From contig CP119314.1 of NCBI GenBank assembly GCA_029202385.1, forward strand, positions 2,544,501 through 2,608,500: a stretch of DNA of 64,000 nt, in the 5' to 3' direction. The translations under genes and the position numbers were made by a program. The notes beneath the pieces were generated by a model. It worked only from the letters and a program-made list of their open reading frames with translations. It was not told where the DNA came from and searched no databases. Source of the stretch: Candidatus Sphingomonas phytovorans (lineage in GTDB: Bacteria > Pseudomonadota > Alphaproteobacteria > Sphingomonadales > Sphingomonadaceae). Positions 44,869 through 54,065 of the stretch are shown piece by piece; the first letter of the stretch is position 1, and every line of letters starts with the position of its first letter.

Positions 44869-46893
44869 ATGACGAAGATCCTGGAGAACTATTCGGCCGA
44901 CCGCTGGGTCAGAAGCACTGAACCGGTGCCCGTGCTGTCGGCGATCAGCGGCGACCCCGTCGCTCAGGCCGGCAGCACGGGGCTCGATTTCGCGGCCATG
45001 CTGTCGCATGCCCGCCAGGTCGGCGGCCCGGCGCTTCGCGCGATGAGCTTCCATGATCGCGCGCGCATGCTCAAGGCGCTCGCCCAGGCGATCATCACTC
45101 GCAAGGAAGAACTCTACGCGCTGTCGACGGCGACGGGCGCGACACGAAACGACAGCTGGATCGATATCGAAGGCGGCGCGGGAACGCTGTTCGCCCTGTC
45201 GTCAAAGGGCCGAAAGGAACTGCCCGACGACGTCATCCTGACTGATGGCGACTTCGAACCGATCGGCAAGCTGGGCAGCTTCATCGGCCAGCATGTCTAT
45301 ACGTCGCTCCAGGGCGCGGCGATCCATATCAACGCCTTCAACTTTCCCGTCTGGGGCATGCTGGAGAAGCTCGGCCCGGCCCTGCTCGCGGGAGTACCGG
45401 CGATCGTGAAGCCCGGCACGACATCATCCCAGGTGGCGGAGCACGCATTCCGCATCATGGTCGAAGCCGGCGTTCTGCCGCCGGGCGCCGTTCAACTCAT
45501 CGTCGGAAGCGTCGGCGACCTCCTCGATCACCTGACCTGCCAGGACGTGGTATCCTTCACGGGATCGGCAGGGACCGCGATGAAATTGCAGGCACATCCC
45601 GTGATCGCGCGTGAATCGGTGCGCTTCGTGGCGGAGCGGGATTCGCTCAATGCTGCGATCCTCGGGCCGGATGCCGGTCCTGACACACCGGAATTCGATC
45701 TCTTCATCAAGGAGGTGGCACGGGAGATGACCGTCAAGGCGGGGCAGAAATGCACCGCGATCCGGCGTGCCTTCGTACCGCGCCAATGGCTGGATGCCGC
45801 CGAAGAGGCATTGAAGGCACGGCTCGGCAAGATCGTCATCGGCGACCCCGCCATGGAGGGCGTCACCATGGGCGCACTTGCCGGACGGTCCCAGCTTGCG
45901 GATGTCCGCGAAAAGGCGCGGGAACTGTCGACCGAGGCCCAACTCGTGTTCGGCGATATCGACCATGTCGACATCAAGGGTGGCGAGCCCGCATCAGGCG
46001 CGTACATATCGCCCCTCCTGTTCCGCATGGACGATCCCTGGGCCGCGCAGAAGGTTCACGATATCGAGGCATTCGGGCCCGTCGCGACGCTGATGCCTTA
46101 TGACGGTCTCGACGACGCGATCGCGCTCGCCAATCGTGGCAAAGGGTCTCTCGCCCTTTCATTCTTCACTTATGATCCACAGGTCGCGCGGCAATTCCTG
46201 CTCGGCACGGGCTCCTTCCACGGGCGGATCGTCATCCTCGATCGAGACAGCGCGAAAGAATCCACCGGTCATGGCTCCCCTCTGCCGATGCTGATCCATG
46301 GCGGCCCCGGACGTGCCGGCGGCGGCGAGGAAATGGGCGGCATCCGGGGCGTCAAACACTATATGCAGCGCAGCGCCGTGCAGGGCCATCCGCGCATAAT
46401 CGGCGCCATCACGCGACGCTGGCTTCCGGGCTCGGCGCAAGCCGAAGCGACCACCCATCCGTTCCGGCTCCGCTTCGGCGAACTGGAGATCGGCTATACG
46501 CTGCGAACCGGCGCCAGAGCGATCACACTGGAGGATATCGAGCATTTTGCGCATTTCACGGGCGATACCTTCTACGCTCATATGGACGAGGAAGCGGCCG
46601 CGGCTAATCCCTTCTTCCCGGGCCGCGTGGCGCATGGCTATCTGATCCTGTCATTCGCGGCGGGGCTGTTCGTCGATCCGGCACCGGGGCCCGTTCTCGC
46701 CAATTACGGGCTCGAGGGCCTGAGGTTTCTGAAACCCGTGTCGCCGGGCGAGACCATCAGGGTGGCGCTGACGGTGAAGAGCAAGACACAGCGCAACGAG
46801 CAATATGGCGAGGTTCGCTGGGCGGTCGTGGTGACCGACAGCAGCGACGCTATGGTCGCGACCTATGACCTGCTCACGATGAACGCCCTCTGA
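44869..46893 (+). CDS. paaZ: Oxepin-CoA hydrolase / aldehyde dehydrogenase fusion PaaZ
   Basis: 674 residues. Residues 1-520 are an aldehyde dehydrogenase: VKAGQKCTAIRRAF holds the catalytic cysteine and HINAFNFPVWGMLEKLGP is a cofactor-binding stretch. Residues about 530-674 are a MaoC-type hydratase with HFTGDTFYAHMDEEAAAA and the GRVAHGYLIL histidine loop. This two-domain enzyme opens oxepin-CoA and oxidises the resulting aldehyde. Full length, with no frameshift, unlike the split forms in some strains. Confidence 0.95.
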   Translation: MTKILENYSADRWVRSTEPVPVLSAISGDPVAQAGSTGLDFAAMLSHARQVGGPALRAMSFHDRARMLKALAQAIITRKEELYALSTATGATRNDSWIDIEGGAGTLFALSSKGRKELPDDVILTDGDFEPIGKLGSFIGQHVYTSLQGAAIHINAFNFPVWGMLEKLGPALLAGVPAIVKPGTTSSQVAEHAFRIMVEAGVLPPGAVQLIVGSVGDLLDHLTCQDVVSFTGSAGTAMKLQAHPVIARESVRFVAERDSLNAAILGPDAGPDTPEFDLFIKEVAREMTVKAGQKCTAIRRAFVPRQWLDAAEEALKARLGKIVIGDPAMEGVTMGALAGRSQLADVREKARELSTEAQLVFGDIDHVDIKGGEPASGAYISPLLFRMDDPWAAQKVHDIEAFGPVATLMPYDGLDDAIALANRGKGSLALSFFTYDPQVARQFLLGTGSFHGRIVILDRDSAKESTGHGSPLPMLIHGGPGRAGGGEEMGGIRGVKHYMQRSAVQGHPRIIGAITRRWLPGSAQAEATTHPFRLRFGELEIGYTLRTGARAITLEDIEHFAHFTGDTFYAHMDEEAAAANPFFPGRVAHGYLILSFAAGLFVDPAPGPVLANYGLEGLRFLKPVSPGETIRVALTVKSKTQRNEQYGEVRWAVVVTDSSDAMVATYDLLTMNAL

Positions 46894-46910
46894 GAGGATC
46901 GGCCAGAGAA

Positions 46911-48182
46911 ATGGACTACGGCCCCACCACGAAAGAGGCATTGCAGCGCGTCCAGCTTGAACGGCTGCGATGGTCCGTCGGGCACGCCTATCGCAATGTC
47001 GGCTCCTTCCGCGCGGCGTGCGATGCGAAGGATGTCAGTCCCGACGACATCCGTTCCTTGCCGGACATTGCGCGCCTGCCCTTCACGACCAAGGCCGATC
47101 TGCGGGCAGCCTATCCGTTCGGCATGTTCGCTGTACCGGAAGACAAGGTTGCACGTATCCACGCGTCCTCGGGCACGACCGGGCTGCCGACCGTCGTGGG
47201 CTACACCGCCGACGATATCCGGACATGGTCGTCGCTGGTCGCCCGAAGCATCCATGCCGCGGGTGGGCGCGCAGGCATGAAGGTGCATATCGCTTATGGC
47301 TATGGGCTGTTCACCGGCGGGCTCGGTGCGCACTATGGCGCCGAGGCGCTTGGATGCGCCGTCATTCCCATGTCGGGCGGCCAGACCGAAAAGCAGGTCA
47401 AATTGATCCAGGACTTCAAACCGGAAGTCATCATGGTGACGCCGAGTTACATGCTCTCGATCCTCGACGAATTCCGGCGCCAGGGCATCGACCCGAGAAG
47501 TTCGTCCCTGCGCATCGGGATATTCGGAGCCGAGCCCTGGACCGAGGCGATGCGCCGCGAAATCGAAGGCGCATTCGATCTCGCCGCAACCGATATCTAC
47601 GGCCTGTCGGAAGTCATGGGCCCCGGTGTCGCCCAAGAGTTCCAGGGGACATCGGGCCCGACGATCTGGGAAGACCATTTCCTGCCGGAGATCGTCGATC
47701 CTGAAACGGGCGAGCCCCTTCCCGATGGCGAGGAAGGCGAGCTCATCTTCACCTCGCTCTCCAAGCAGGCGCTCCCGATCATCCGGTATCGCACGAGGGA
47801 CCTGACCCGCCTCCTGCCCGGTGACGGGCTTCCCTATCGCAGGATGGCGAAGATCGTCGGCCGATCGGACGACATGCTGATCGTCCGGGGCGTCAACGTC
47901 TTCCCGACGCAGATCGAGGAGCAGCTTCTCAAATGCGCCGAGCTCGCGCCGCATTTCGTGATCGAGGTCACCCGGCCCGATCGCATGGATGAAGTGATCA
48001 TCGAAGTGGAGCCGCGCATCGGCATCGACATGTCGACCTGCCAGGCCCACGCGACCACCCTGTCGAGCTATATCAAGGAGAATGTCGGCATCAGCGCACG
48101 CGTGTCGTTGCGCCCGCCGGGCGCAATCGCCCGCTCGCAGGGGAAAGCATCACATGTGCGGGACCTTCGACCCGCCCACTGA
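46911..48182 (+). CDS. paaK: Phenylacetate-CoA ligase PaaK
   Basis: 423 residues. The ATP loop IHASSGTTGLPTVVGY is near residue 85, the adenylate region YGLSEVMGPGVAQEF near residue 230, and RYRTRDLTRLLPG follows. The enzyme makes phenylacetyl-CoA from phenylacetate and so feeds the epoxidase. Starts 17 nt after paaZ. The tail overlaps the convergent ketopantoate reductase-like gene by 33 nt, which suggests convergent-transcript interference. Confidence 0.95.
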   Translation: MDYGPTTKEALQRVQLERLRWSVGHAYRNVGSFRAACDAKDVSPDDIRSLPDIARLPFTTKADLRAAYPFGMFAVPEDKVARIHASSGTTGLPTVVGYTADDIRTWSSLVARSIHAAGGRAGMKVHIAYGYGLFTGGLGAHYGAEALGCAVIPMSGGQTEKQVKLIQDFKPEVIMVTPSYMLSILDEFRRQGIDPRSSSLRIGIFGAEPWTEAMRREIEGAFDLAATDIYGLSEVMGPGVAQEFQGTSGPTIWEDHFLPEIVDPETGEPLPDGEEGELIFTSLSKQALPIIRYRTRDLTRLLPGDGLPYRRMAKIVGRSDDMLIVRGVNVFPTQIEEQLLKCAELAPHFVIEVTRPDRMDEVIIEVEPRIGIDMSTCQAHATTLSSYIKENVGISARVSLRPPGAIARSQGKASHVRDLRPAH

Positions 48183-49178
48183 ACGCGGCATCATCGCTTC
48201 GGGCGGATAGAGGCCGTTGACCCGCGCAAAAAGGCGGCTGAGACCAAGCAGCGTCTGCAGATTTTCCACCCGCAGGTTCAGTGATTCCCCGATCTCGATC
48301 GGTGCCGACAACAGTTGATCGATTTCCAGTGGCTTGCCCGCCTCGGCATCCTGCAGCATCGAGGTCTTGAAGGCGCCCAGTTGCCGCGTAACGGCGTTGC
48401 GATCCTCGCCGCGCTCGGCAATGTCGCAGCCGATGCGCGCGCCGATCGCTTGAGCTTCAGCCATTGCCCGCAGGACGAAGGCGCTGACCAGCGGATCGTC
48501 GAGCACGCGATCGCAGGTAGCACCGGTCATCGCGGAGATGGGATTCATCGTCATGTTGCCCCAGAGCTTGTACCAGATATCGCGGCGGATGGCCGGGCTC
48601 CGTTCGACATCGAACCCCGCGCCGGCGAATATTCCGGCCACCAGGTCGAGCCTTGGGGAAAGCGATCCGTCCGGTTCGCCGAGGATCAGCCGGTTGCCCG
48701 CCTTATGCGCGACATCACCCGGCCCGCGAACGAAGGCCGACGCGTGAACCACACATCCGAGCACCGTTTCGAACGGGATCGCCTGTGCGATCGCCCCGCC
48801 CGGATCGATGGAGAGCAACGCGGTTGACGCCAGCTCGCCCCCGCCGCCCAGCAGGAACCACCAGGGCACGCCGTTCATCGCCGGTATGACGATCGTATCC
48901 GGCCCGATCAGCGGTCGGAGCGACGACGCAAGCACGGGCAGCGCCGGCCCCTTGAGCGCGACGACGACGAGGTCCTGGACGCCCAGGACAGCCGCATCAT
49001 CGCTGGCCCCGACCTGCGCCTCCAGCGCCTGTCCTCCCAGTTCCAGCCGCCATGGCGCCTCCCGTAGCGCGGCGAGCGTCTCGCCCCGAGCGAGGACGCT
49101 GACATCATGACCCGAGGCGGCGAGACGCACGCCCATCCAGCCGCCTATCGCACCCGCCCCGACAATCGCTATCTTCAT
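48150..49178 (-). CDS. Ketopantoate reductase-like 2-oxoacid dehydrogenase
   Basis: 342 residues from ATG 49178 (AAGG six bases upstream). N-terminal NADP fold GAGAIGGWMGVRLAASGHD, the substrate loop KLWGNMTMNPISAMTG, and a C-terminal helical domain match ApbA/PanE-family enzymes. In this operon it may reduce or oxidise a 2-oxo acid from the homoprotocatechuate pathway rather than make pantoate. Last gene of the operon, tightly following the 37-codon ORF by one base. Confidence 0.87.
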   Translation of the reverse strand: MKIAIVGAGAIGGWMGVRLAASGHDVSVLARGETLAALREAPWRLELGGQALEAQVGASDDAAVLGVQDLVVVALKGPALPVLASSLRPLIGPDTIVIPAMNGVPWWFLLGGGGELASTALLSIDPGGAIAQAIPFETVLGCVVHASAFVRGPGDVAHKAGNRLILGEPDGSLSPRLDLVAGIFAGAGFDVERSPAIRRDIWYKLWGNMTMNPISAMTGATCDRVLDDPLVSAFVLRAMAEAQAIGARIGCDIAERGEDRNAVTRQLGAFKTSMLQDAEAGKPLEIDQLLSAPIEIGESLNLRVENLQTLLGLSRLFARVNGLYPPEAMMPRSVGGSKVPHM

Positions 49179-49179
49179 A

Positions 49180-49293
49180 TCAGACCTTCTCAATACCCAT
49201 TCCCGGCAGCCGGCACGCGCCCAGCGCCGCGAGGGCAGCCTCGCTATCGATCGTCATGATTTCGCCCGCAATCAAACCGGATTTTGCATTCAT
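49180..49293 (-). CDS. Predicted 37-residue protein in the hpa operon
   Basis: A short frame from the ATG at 49293 to the stop at 49180-49182. The ATG overlaps the FAD-oxidase stop in an ATGA (49290-49293), the same coupling as the other genes of this operon, and the ketopantoate reductase-like ATG follows its stop by one base. The product begins MNAKSGLIAGEIM and continues with an alanine- and leucine-rich helix, ending GIEKV. I do not recognise it. The coupling could mean a real small subunit or regulator, or a leftover fragment kept for translational coupling. Confidence 0.5.
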   Translation of the reverse strand: MNAKSGLIAGEIMTIDSEAALAALGACRLPGMGIEKV

Positions 49294-50702
49294 GGCAGGA
49301 CCTTCCCAGGGTTCATCAACCCCAGGGGATCGAGCGCCTGTTTGACGACCCGCATCAGGGCGGTCTCGACAGACGGCCTGTAGCGTGCCGCCTCATGGTG
49401 ACGCAGCTGGCCAAGACCATGTTCGGCGGAGACCGTGCCGCCATGCCGAACGACGATATCGTGAGTCACGCGATTGATCGCATCCTGATCCGCCAGGAAC
49501 GCCTGCTGATCGCCGCCGCGCGGGGGCGAGAAATTATAGTGGATATTGCCGTCCCCGAGGTGACCGAAGGTGACGAAGCGAATCTCCGGCCAGCGCGAGG
49601 CGATCGCTGCATCGGCCTCCGCCAGAAAGGCGGGGATGCGGGACAGCGGCACCGCGACGTCGTGCTTGATCGTCTTGCCGATCGCCCCCTGCGCCTCGGA
49701 AATACCCTCGCGCAACGCCCAGAAGGCACGGGTCTGCGCCACCGATCCGGCAATCGCTGCGTCGATCACATCCCCTCGCTCGAACGCTCCGGCGAGCAGA
49801 TCCTCCAGTGCCGCACGAAGTTTTGCTTCCTCCTCCAGGCCGCTCAGCTCGATCAGGACATACCAGGGCGCCGCCTCCGCCAACGGTCGGCGCAGGTCGG
49901 GCCGATGATCGAGCAGCAGGGCGAGGCATTCCTCCGACAGGAACTCGCAAGCGGTCAGGGCCGTGTCGAGCGTCGCGCGGGCACGATCGAACAGAGCCAG
50001 CGCCGATGCGACCGACGACAGGGCGACAAAGGCCGCGACGCGTGCCGCCGGTCTCGGAAAAAGCCGCATCACCGCACCGGTGATGATCCCCAGCGTGCCT
50101 TCCGAGCCAATAAAGAGATCGCGCAGATCATAGCCACTATTGTCCTTGCGCAACCGCCTGAGCCCGTCCCACACCTCGCCCTGCGCAGTGACGGCCTCGA
50201 TCCCCAGGCACAGGTCGCGGGCATTTCCGTAGCGCAATACCCCGGTTCCGCCGGCATTCGTCGCGAGATTGCCGCCAATCGTGCAGGATCCCTCCGCCCC
50301 CAGGCTGAGTGGGAACAGGCGACCGACCTCATCGGCCGCCTCCTGCACCGCCTGAAGAATGCAGCCGGCATCGACAATGATGACATTGTCCAGCGGATCG
50401 ACGGCGCGGATCCGGTTCATCCGCGCGAGCGAGAGGACGATCACATCGCCCTCCACCTCGGGCGTCGCGCCGCCGGACATGCCGGTATTGCCCCCTTGCG
50501 GCACGATCGCGACGTGGTGTTCGCCGCACCAGCGCACGATCGCGGCGACATCCTCAGTGCTGTCCGGCTGGACCACCGCACTCGCCGCACCGCGCCACAG
50601 CTTGCGCCAGTCGACAAGGAAGGGTGCCATGTCCTCCGGGTCGGTCAGCAACCGTCCGGAAAAGCGGCCGGCAAGTTCCCCGATCGGCGACGCCGTGCTC
50701 AT
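49290..50702 (-). CDS. FAD-linked oxidase, D-2-hydroxyacid dehydrogenase type
   Basis: 470 residues. The FAD-binding loop VPQGGNTGMSGGATP (about residue 75) and the closing HLGDGNIHYN and EHGLGQLRHHEAARY of the C-terminal domain match the D-lactate/D-2-hydroxyglutarate dehydrogenase group. Such enzymes oxidise a D-2-hydroxy acid and pass electrons to quinone or flavoprotein partners. It overlaps the hpaG-like gene by 4 nt and the small ORF by 4 nt. Its place in a homoprotocatechuate operon suggests a hydroxy acid such as a phenyllactate or a 2-hydroxy side product; this is inferred. Confidence 0.88.
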   Translation of the reverse strand: MSTASPIGELAGRFSGRLLTDPEDMAPFLVDWRKLWRGAASAVVQPDSTEDVAAIVRWCGEHHVAIVPQGGNTGMSGGATPEVEGDVIVLSLARMNRIRAVDPLDNVIIVDAGCILQAVQEAADEVGRLFPLSLGAEGSCTIGGNLATNAGGTGVLRYGNARDLCLGIEAVTAQGEVWDGLRRLRKDNSGYDLRDLFIGSEGTLGIITGAVMRLFPRPAARVAAFVALSSVASALALFDRARATLDTALTACEFLSEECLALLLDHRPDLRRPLAEAAPWYVLIELSGLEEEAKLRAALEDLLAGAFERGDVIDAAIAGSVAQTRAFWALREGISEAQGAIGKTIKHDVAVPLSRIPAFLAEADAAIASRWPEIRFVTFGHLGDGNIHYNFSPPRGGDQQAFLADQDAINRVTHDIVVRHGGTVSAEHGLGQLRHHEAARYRPSVETALMRVVKQALDPLGLMNPGKVLP

Positions 50703-51601
50703 TCTCCCGACGCGGCGCGATAATTGGCCTTGAGATCATCGCGCACCCGCTCGTCGAAGCCGAGCGCGACACGGCGCACCTCGGGCGTATCCATCGGCGG
50801 ATGGCCGATCGCGTCCGCGCGGGGCCGGGGACCGGCGACGACGGTGTTGCGCAATCGCCCGATATTGGTGATCTCGACCTCGATCGTGTCGCCGGGATCG
50901 AGCGACCGCGAATGGGCCGGGGTGCCGGTGCAGATGATGTCGCCTGGCAGCAGCGTGATGTAGCGGGCGATGTCGGCGATCATATAGTCCGGTCCCCACA
51001 CCATCTCGTCACCGATCGCCGCTTCCTGCACCAGCAGCCCGTTGCGATAGGTGCGCAGCATTTCGTTGCGTGGATCAACGCCCGATACCACGCCCGGCCC
51101 GATCGGGCAGAAGCCGTCCATTCCCTTGACCCGCAACATCGATCCCTGGTCGGTGTCGCGGAAATCCTGCGCGCCCATGTCGAGCACCGGCGCGAAGCCG
51201 GCGATATGATCCCAGGCCTCATCGGGGGTGATATTGCGCGCGAGCTTGCCGATGATCGCCGCGAACTCGCCCTCGTAGTTGAGATAGCGAATACCGTCAG
51301 GCTTGATGAGCTGGCCGTTATGGCCGTTGAGCGCGGTGACGGGCTTGGTGAAATAGGTCGGCGTTTCGGTCGGGCTGGGGTTGTTCCGCGTCTCGACCCC
51401 GCGCGACGCATAGCTCAGATGGACCGCGATGATCTTGCTCGGCGGAACCGCGCAAGGTGGCAGATGGACAAGCGCGGCCGGATCCACCGAACGCCCGTCA
51501 TCCAGCCGAAGCGTGATCGGATCGACCATCGTGCCCCAGCAAGCCGATCCGTCGACGACGACCCGTCGCCGTTCGATGCGCGGACCGTCCAGCACGCTCA
51601 T
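50699..51601 (-). CDS. FAH-family isomerase/decarboxylase, HpaG-like
   Basis: 300 residues from ATG 51601, overlapping the hpaD stop by 4 nt. Core sequence KIIAVHLSYASRGVE, GIRYLNYEGEFAAIIGK with metal-binding glutamates, KGMDGFCPIGP and LPGDIICTGTPAHS place it in the FAH superfamily. In homoprotocatechuate degradation HpaG isomerises and decarboxylates 5-oxopent-3-ene-1,2,5-tricarboxylate. Unlike the two-domain HpaG, this is single-domain. Confidence 0.82.
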   Translation of the reverse strand: MSVLDGPRIERRRVVVDGSACWGTMVDPITLRLDDGRSVDPAALVHLPPCAVPPSKIIAVHLSYASRGVETRNNPSPTETPTYFTKPVTALNGHNGQLIKPDGIRYLNYEGEFAAIIGKLARNITPDEAWDHIAGFAPVLDMGAQDFRDTDQGSMLRVKGMDGFCPIGPGVVSGVDPRNEMLRTYRNGLLVQEAAIGDEMVWGPDYMIADIARYITLLPGDIICTGTPAHSRSLDPGDTIEVEITNIGRLRNTVVAGPRPRADAIGHPPMDTPEVRRVALGFDERVRDDLKANYRAASGE

Positions 51602-52482
51602 TGCGCTGTCTCCCCGGCACCGGTGCCGCAATCGAACCAGATGTCGATATTGCCGGTGCCGCGTGCATTCTCATAGTCCGACACTGGCTCTCCCCTGGCA
51701 CGGCACGCCGCACCGCCCATGGCCCCGACCATCTGAAGATAATGGCCGCCCAATCCCTCCCACGGGATTTTGGCGTATAGCGACGGAAAGCGCTCGACGA
51801 TCACGTCATGGCGCCCCTCGCGCAGCAAGGCGACAGCCTCAAGGTCGCTTTCGACATTTGCCGCGCTCGACACATTCTCCGGATGGTAGATGCGTGGATT
51901 CTTCTGCTGCCAGTTGATGCCGTTGAACTTGTGGCTCAGCGCGCCCGAAGCGAGCAGGACGACACGCAGATCGCTGCGCCGGATCGCCTCCCCGACCACC
52001 TCGCCCGATTCAAGGAAGTTCTCGCTCTCGCAATTCTGGCAGTTGCTGACGGTCATGATCCGTTCCCGCGCGCGGAGCAGGTTGACGACGTTGATCGTGG
52101 CATAGTGACGCGGCAGGGTCGGCTCGGCGATGGCACGCCCCATGACGCCCCTCTCCTCGGCGACCTGCTCGCACAGCCGCGCCAGTTCCGGTGCGCCGCG
52201 ATAGTCATATTTCTGGCCGTGCAGATACCAGGGCATTTCGTCCGAGATATAGCTGCCGGCATACTGCTCGCCGGCATCGTAGAGGTGATAGCCGGTGGTG
52301 AACCAGTGGGTGTCGAAGATCACCAGAACGTCCGGGCTGACCGCGTCGATCCTCTCGCGCAGCCGCGCCGCGCCGGCGATCAGATCCGAATCCGCGCCGG
52401 CACCCATTTTCACCCGGAAGTCGTCATCCTGCATCAGTCCCGGATGATGCGACACGAGTGCCGCGCCCACGATCTTGCCCAT
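51598..52482 (-). CDS. hpaD: 3,4-dihydroxyphenylacetate 2,3-dioxygenase
   Basis: 294 residues of the class III (LigB-type) extradiol dioxygenases. Iron ligands are suggested by ALVSHHPGLMQ near residue 12, IFDTHWFTTGYH near residue 56 and the later ALSHKFNGINW. The sequence follows the HpaD/HpcB group rather than protocatechuate 4,5-dioxygenases. It cleaves homoprotocatechuate to 5-carboxymethyl-2-hydroxymuconic semialdehyde. Starts 17 nt after hpaE and overlaps the HpaG-like gene by 4 nt. Confidence 0.93.
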   Translation of the reverse strand: MGKIVGAALVSHHPGLMQDDDFRVKMGAGADSDLIAGAARLRERIDAVSPDVLVIFDTHWFTTGYHLYDAGEQYAGSYISDEMPWYLHGQKYDYRGAPELARLCEQVAEERGVMGRAIAEPTLPRHYATINVVNLLRARERIMTVSNCQNCESENFLESGEVVGEAIRRSDLRVVLLASGALSHKFNGINWQQKNPRIYHPENVSSAANVESDLEAVALLREGRHDVIVERFPSLYAKIPWEGLGGHYLQMVGAMGGAACRARGEPVSDYENARGTGNIDIWFDCGTGAGETAQ

Positions 52483-52499
52483 CTCGATCCTCCTGTCGG

Positions 52500-53969
52500 T
52501 CAGCGATGGCTGAAGCTTGGCTTGAACGGCTGCTTCGGCACGACCACGTCCTTGATGTTGCTGAAGAACTCGAAGCTCCAGTCGCCACCCTCACGGCCGA
52601 TGCCGCTGTTCCGGCAGCCGCCAAAGGGTGCGGCGAGATCGCGGATGCCGAAGCTGTTGATCCAGATAAAGCCGGTCTGCACCTGCTCGGCGACCGCCTT
52701 CGCATGCGCTTCCTCACCATAGCAGACCCCGCCAAGCCCATAGACGGTGTCGTTGGCGAGGCGCACCGCCTCTGCATCGTCGGCGAAGGTCTGAAGAACC
52801 AGCACCGGCCCGAACACTTCCTGCTGGACGATCTCCGAATCCTGCGCGACGTCAGTGAGCATCGTCGGCTTGTAGTAGAGCGCACCGGCAGGATCCGGCT
52901 CTCCGCCCCACAAGACTGTCGCGCCGGCCCGCCTCGCCCGTTCGACATAGCCGATGATCCGATCGACCTGGCGCGGGTGGATGATCGGGCCCACCTCGGT
53001 CAGTTCCTCGCGCGGGTCGCCCACGACCAGTTGCTCGACGATGGCGCGCATCGCGGCGACGAACCGGTCGCGAACGCGCTCATGAACCAGAAACCGCGTC
53101 CCGGCGAGGCACACCTGGGTGGCATTGCGATACATGAGCGCGCCAGTCGCCGCAGCCGCGTCCAAGTCAGCATCCTCAAGGACGATGAAGGGCGATTTCC
53201 CGCCCAGTTCCAGACTGCACGGCACCAGATTCGCGCCGGCGACCTGGGCGATCTTCCGCGCCGTCGCGACCGAACCCGTAAAGGAGATCCGTGCGACGCG
53301 TGGGTCACGCACCAGCAGATCGCCGGTCACCGCGCCGTCGCCCTGCACCACGTTGAACACGCCTGCCGGCAAGCCCGCCGCATCGGCAGCATCAGCCAGG
53401 ATCGAGCAGGTGAGCGGTGCCCATTCGGGCGGCTTGATGACAATGGTGTTGCCCGCCGCAAGCGCAGGCCCCGCTTTCCAGGTGCTCAGCATCAGCGGCG
53501 CGTTCCACGGCGTGATGATCGCGCACACGCCGGCCGGATCGTGCCGCACGTGATGGAGCGCCTGCGCCGTCTCGATCGTCCGGTCCTGCAGAGTCAGGGC
53601 CGCCTCTGCGAAGAAGGTGATGTTGAGCATCGCCCGCGGCACGATGCCGTGGCGCATCCGCGACAGGAGAACCCCCGCGTCGTTCGCTTCGGCCTCGCAC
53701 AGCAGGTCGGCGCGCTTGCCGATCTCCTCGGCAAAGCGGCGCAGATACGGCAGGCGTCCCTCTGCGCCGAGCGCTGCCCAATTGGGAAAGGCGTGCGCGG
53801 CAGCTGTCACCGCGGCGTCGACATGCTCAGCCAGACCTTGCGCGACCCTGCCCAGTCGACGCTGGTCGATCGGCGAGAACAGGTCGAACTGCTCGGTCGA
53901 CGAGACTCGCCGGCCGTCGATATAGTGCAAAGGGGAAACCACCCCACTGCCGATGATGATGTCTTGCAT
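52500..53969 (-). CDS. hpaE: 5-carboxymethyl-2-hydroxymuconate semialdehyde dehydrogenase
   Basis: 489 residues. NAD-dependent aldehyde dehydrogenase with LELGGKSPFIVLEDA (general base Glu) and ATQVCLAGTRFLVH (catalytic Cys near residue 290). The family match to HpaE is supported by the adjacent hpaD. It oxidises the ring-cleavage product to 5-carboxymethyl-2-hydroxymuconate. First gene of the operon; LysR is divergent with 96 nt between starts. Confidence 0.93.
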   Translation of the reverse strand: MQDIIIGSGVVSPLHYIDGRRVSSTEQFDLFSPIDQRRLGRVAQGLAEHVDAAVTAAAHAFPNWAALGAEGRLPYLRRFAEEIGKRADLLCEAEANDAGVLLSRMRHGIVPRAMLNITFFAEAALTLQDRTIETAQALHHVRHDPAGVCAIITPWNAPLMLSTWKAGPALAAGNTIVIKPPEWAPLTCSILADAADAAGLPAGVFNVVQGDGAVTGDLLVRDPRVARISFTGSVATARKIAQVAGANLVPCSLELGGKSPFIVLEDADLDAAAATGALMYRNATQVCLAGTRFLVHERVRDRFVAAMRAIVEQLVVGDPREELTEVGPIIHPRQVDRIIGYVERARRAGATVLWGGEPDPAGALYYKPTMLTDVAQDSEIVQQEVFGPVLVLQTFADDAEAVRLANDTVYGLGGVCYGEEAHAKAVAEQVQTGFIWINSFGIRDLAAPFGGCRNSGIGREGGDWSFEFFSNIKDVVVPKQPFKPSFSHR

Positions 53970-54065
53970 GACTGCCCTCTTCTTGGGTCAACCCTAGCAA
54001 AGCCCTTCAATTCAAATTAGCGAAACCTTCTGGCCTATTATCAATCAAAATTGCACAATGATGCG

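Noticed and set aside
52458..54020. A 520-codon plus-strand frame opposite hpaE
   Set aside because: Antisense shadow of the well-supported aldehyde dehydrogenase; highly arginine-rich with no motif.
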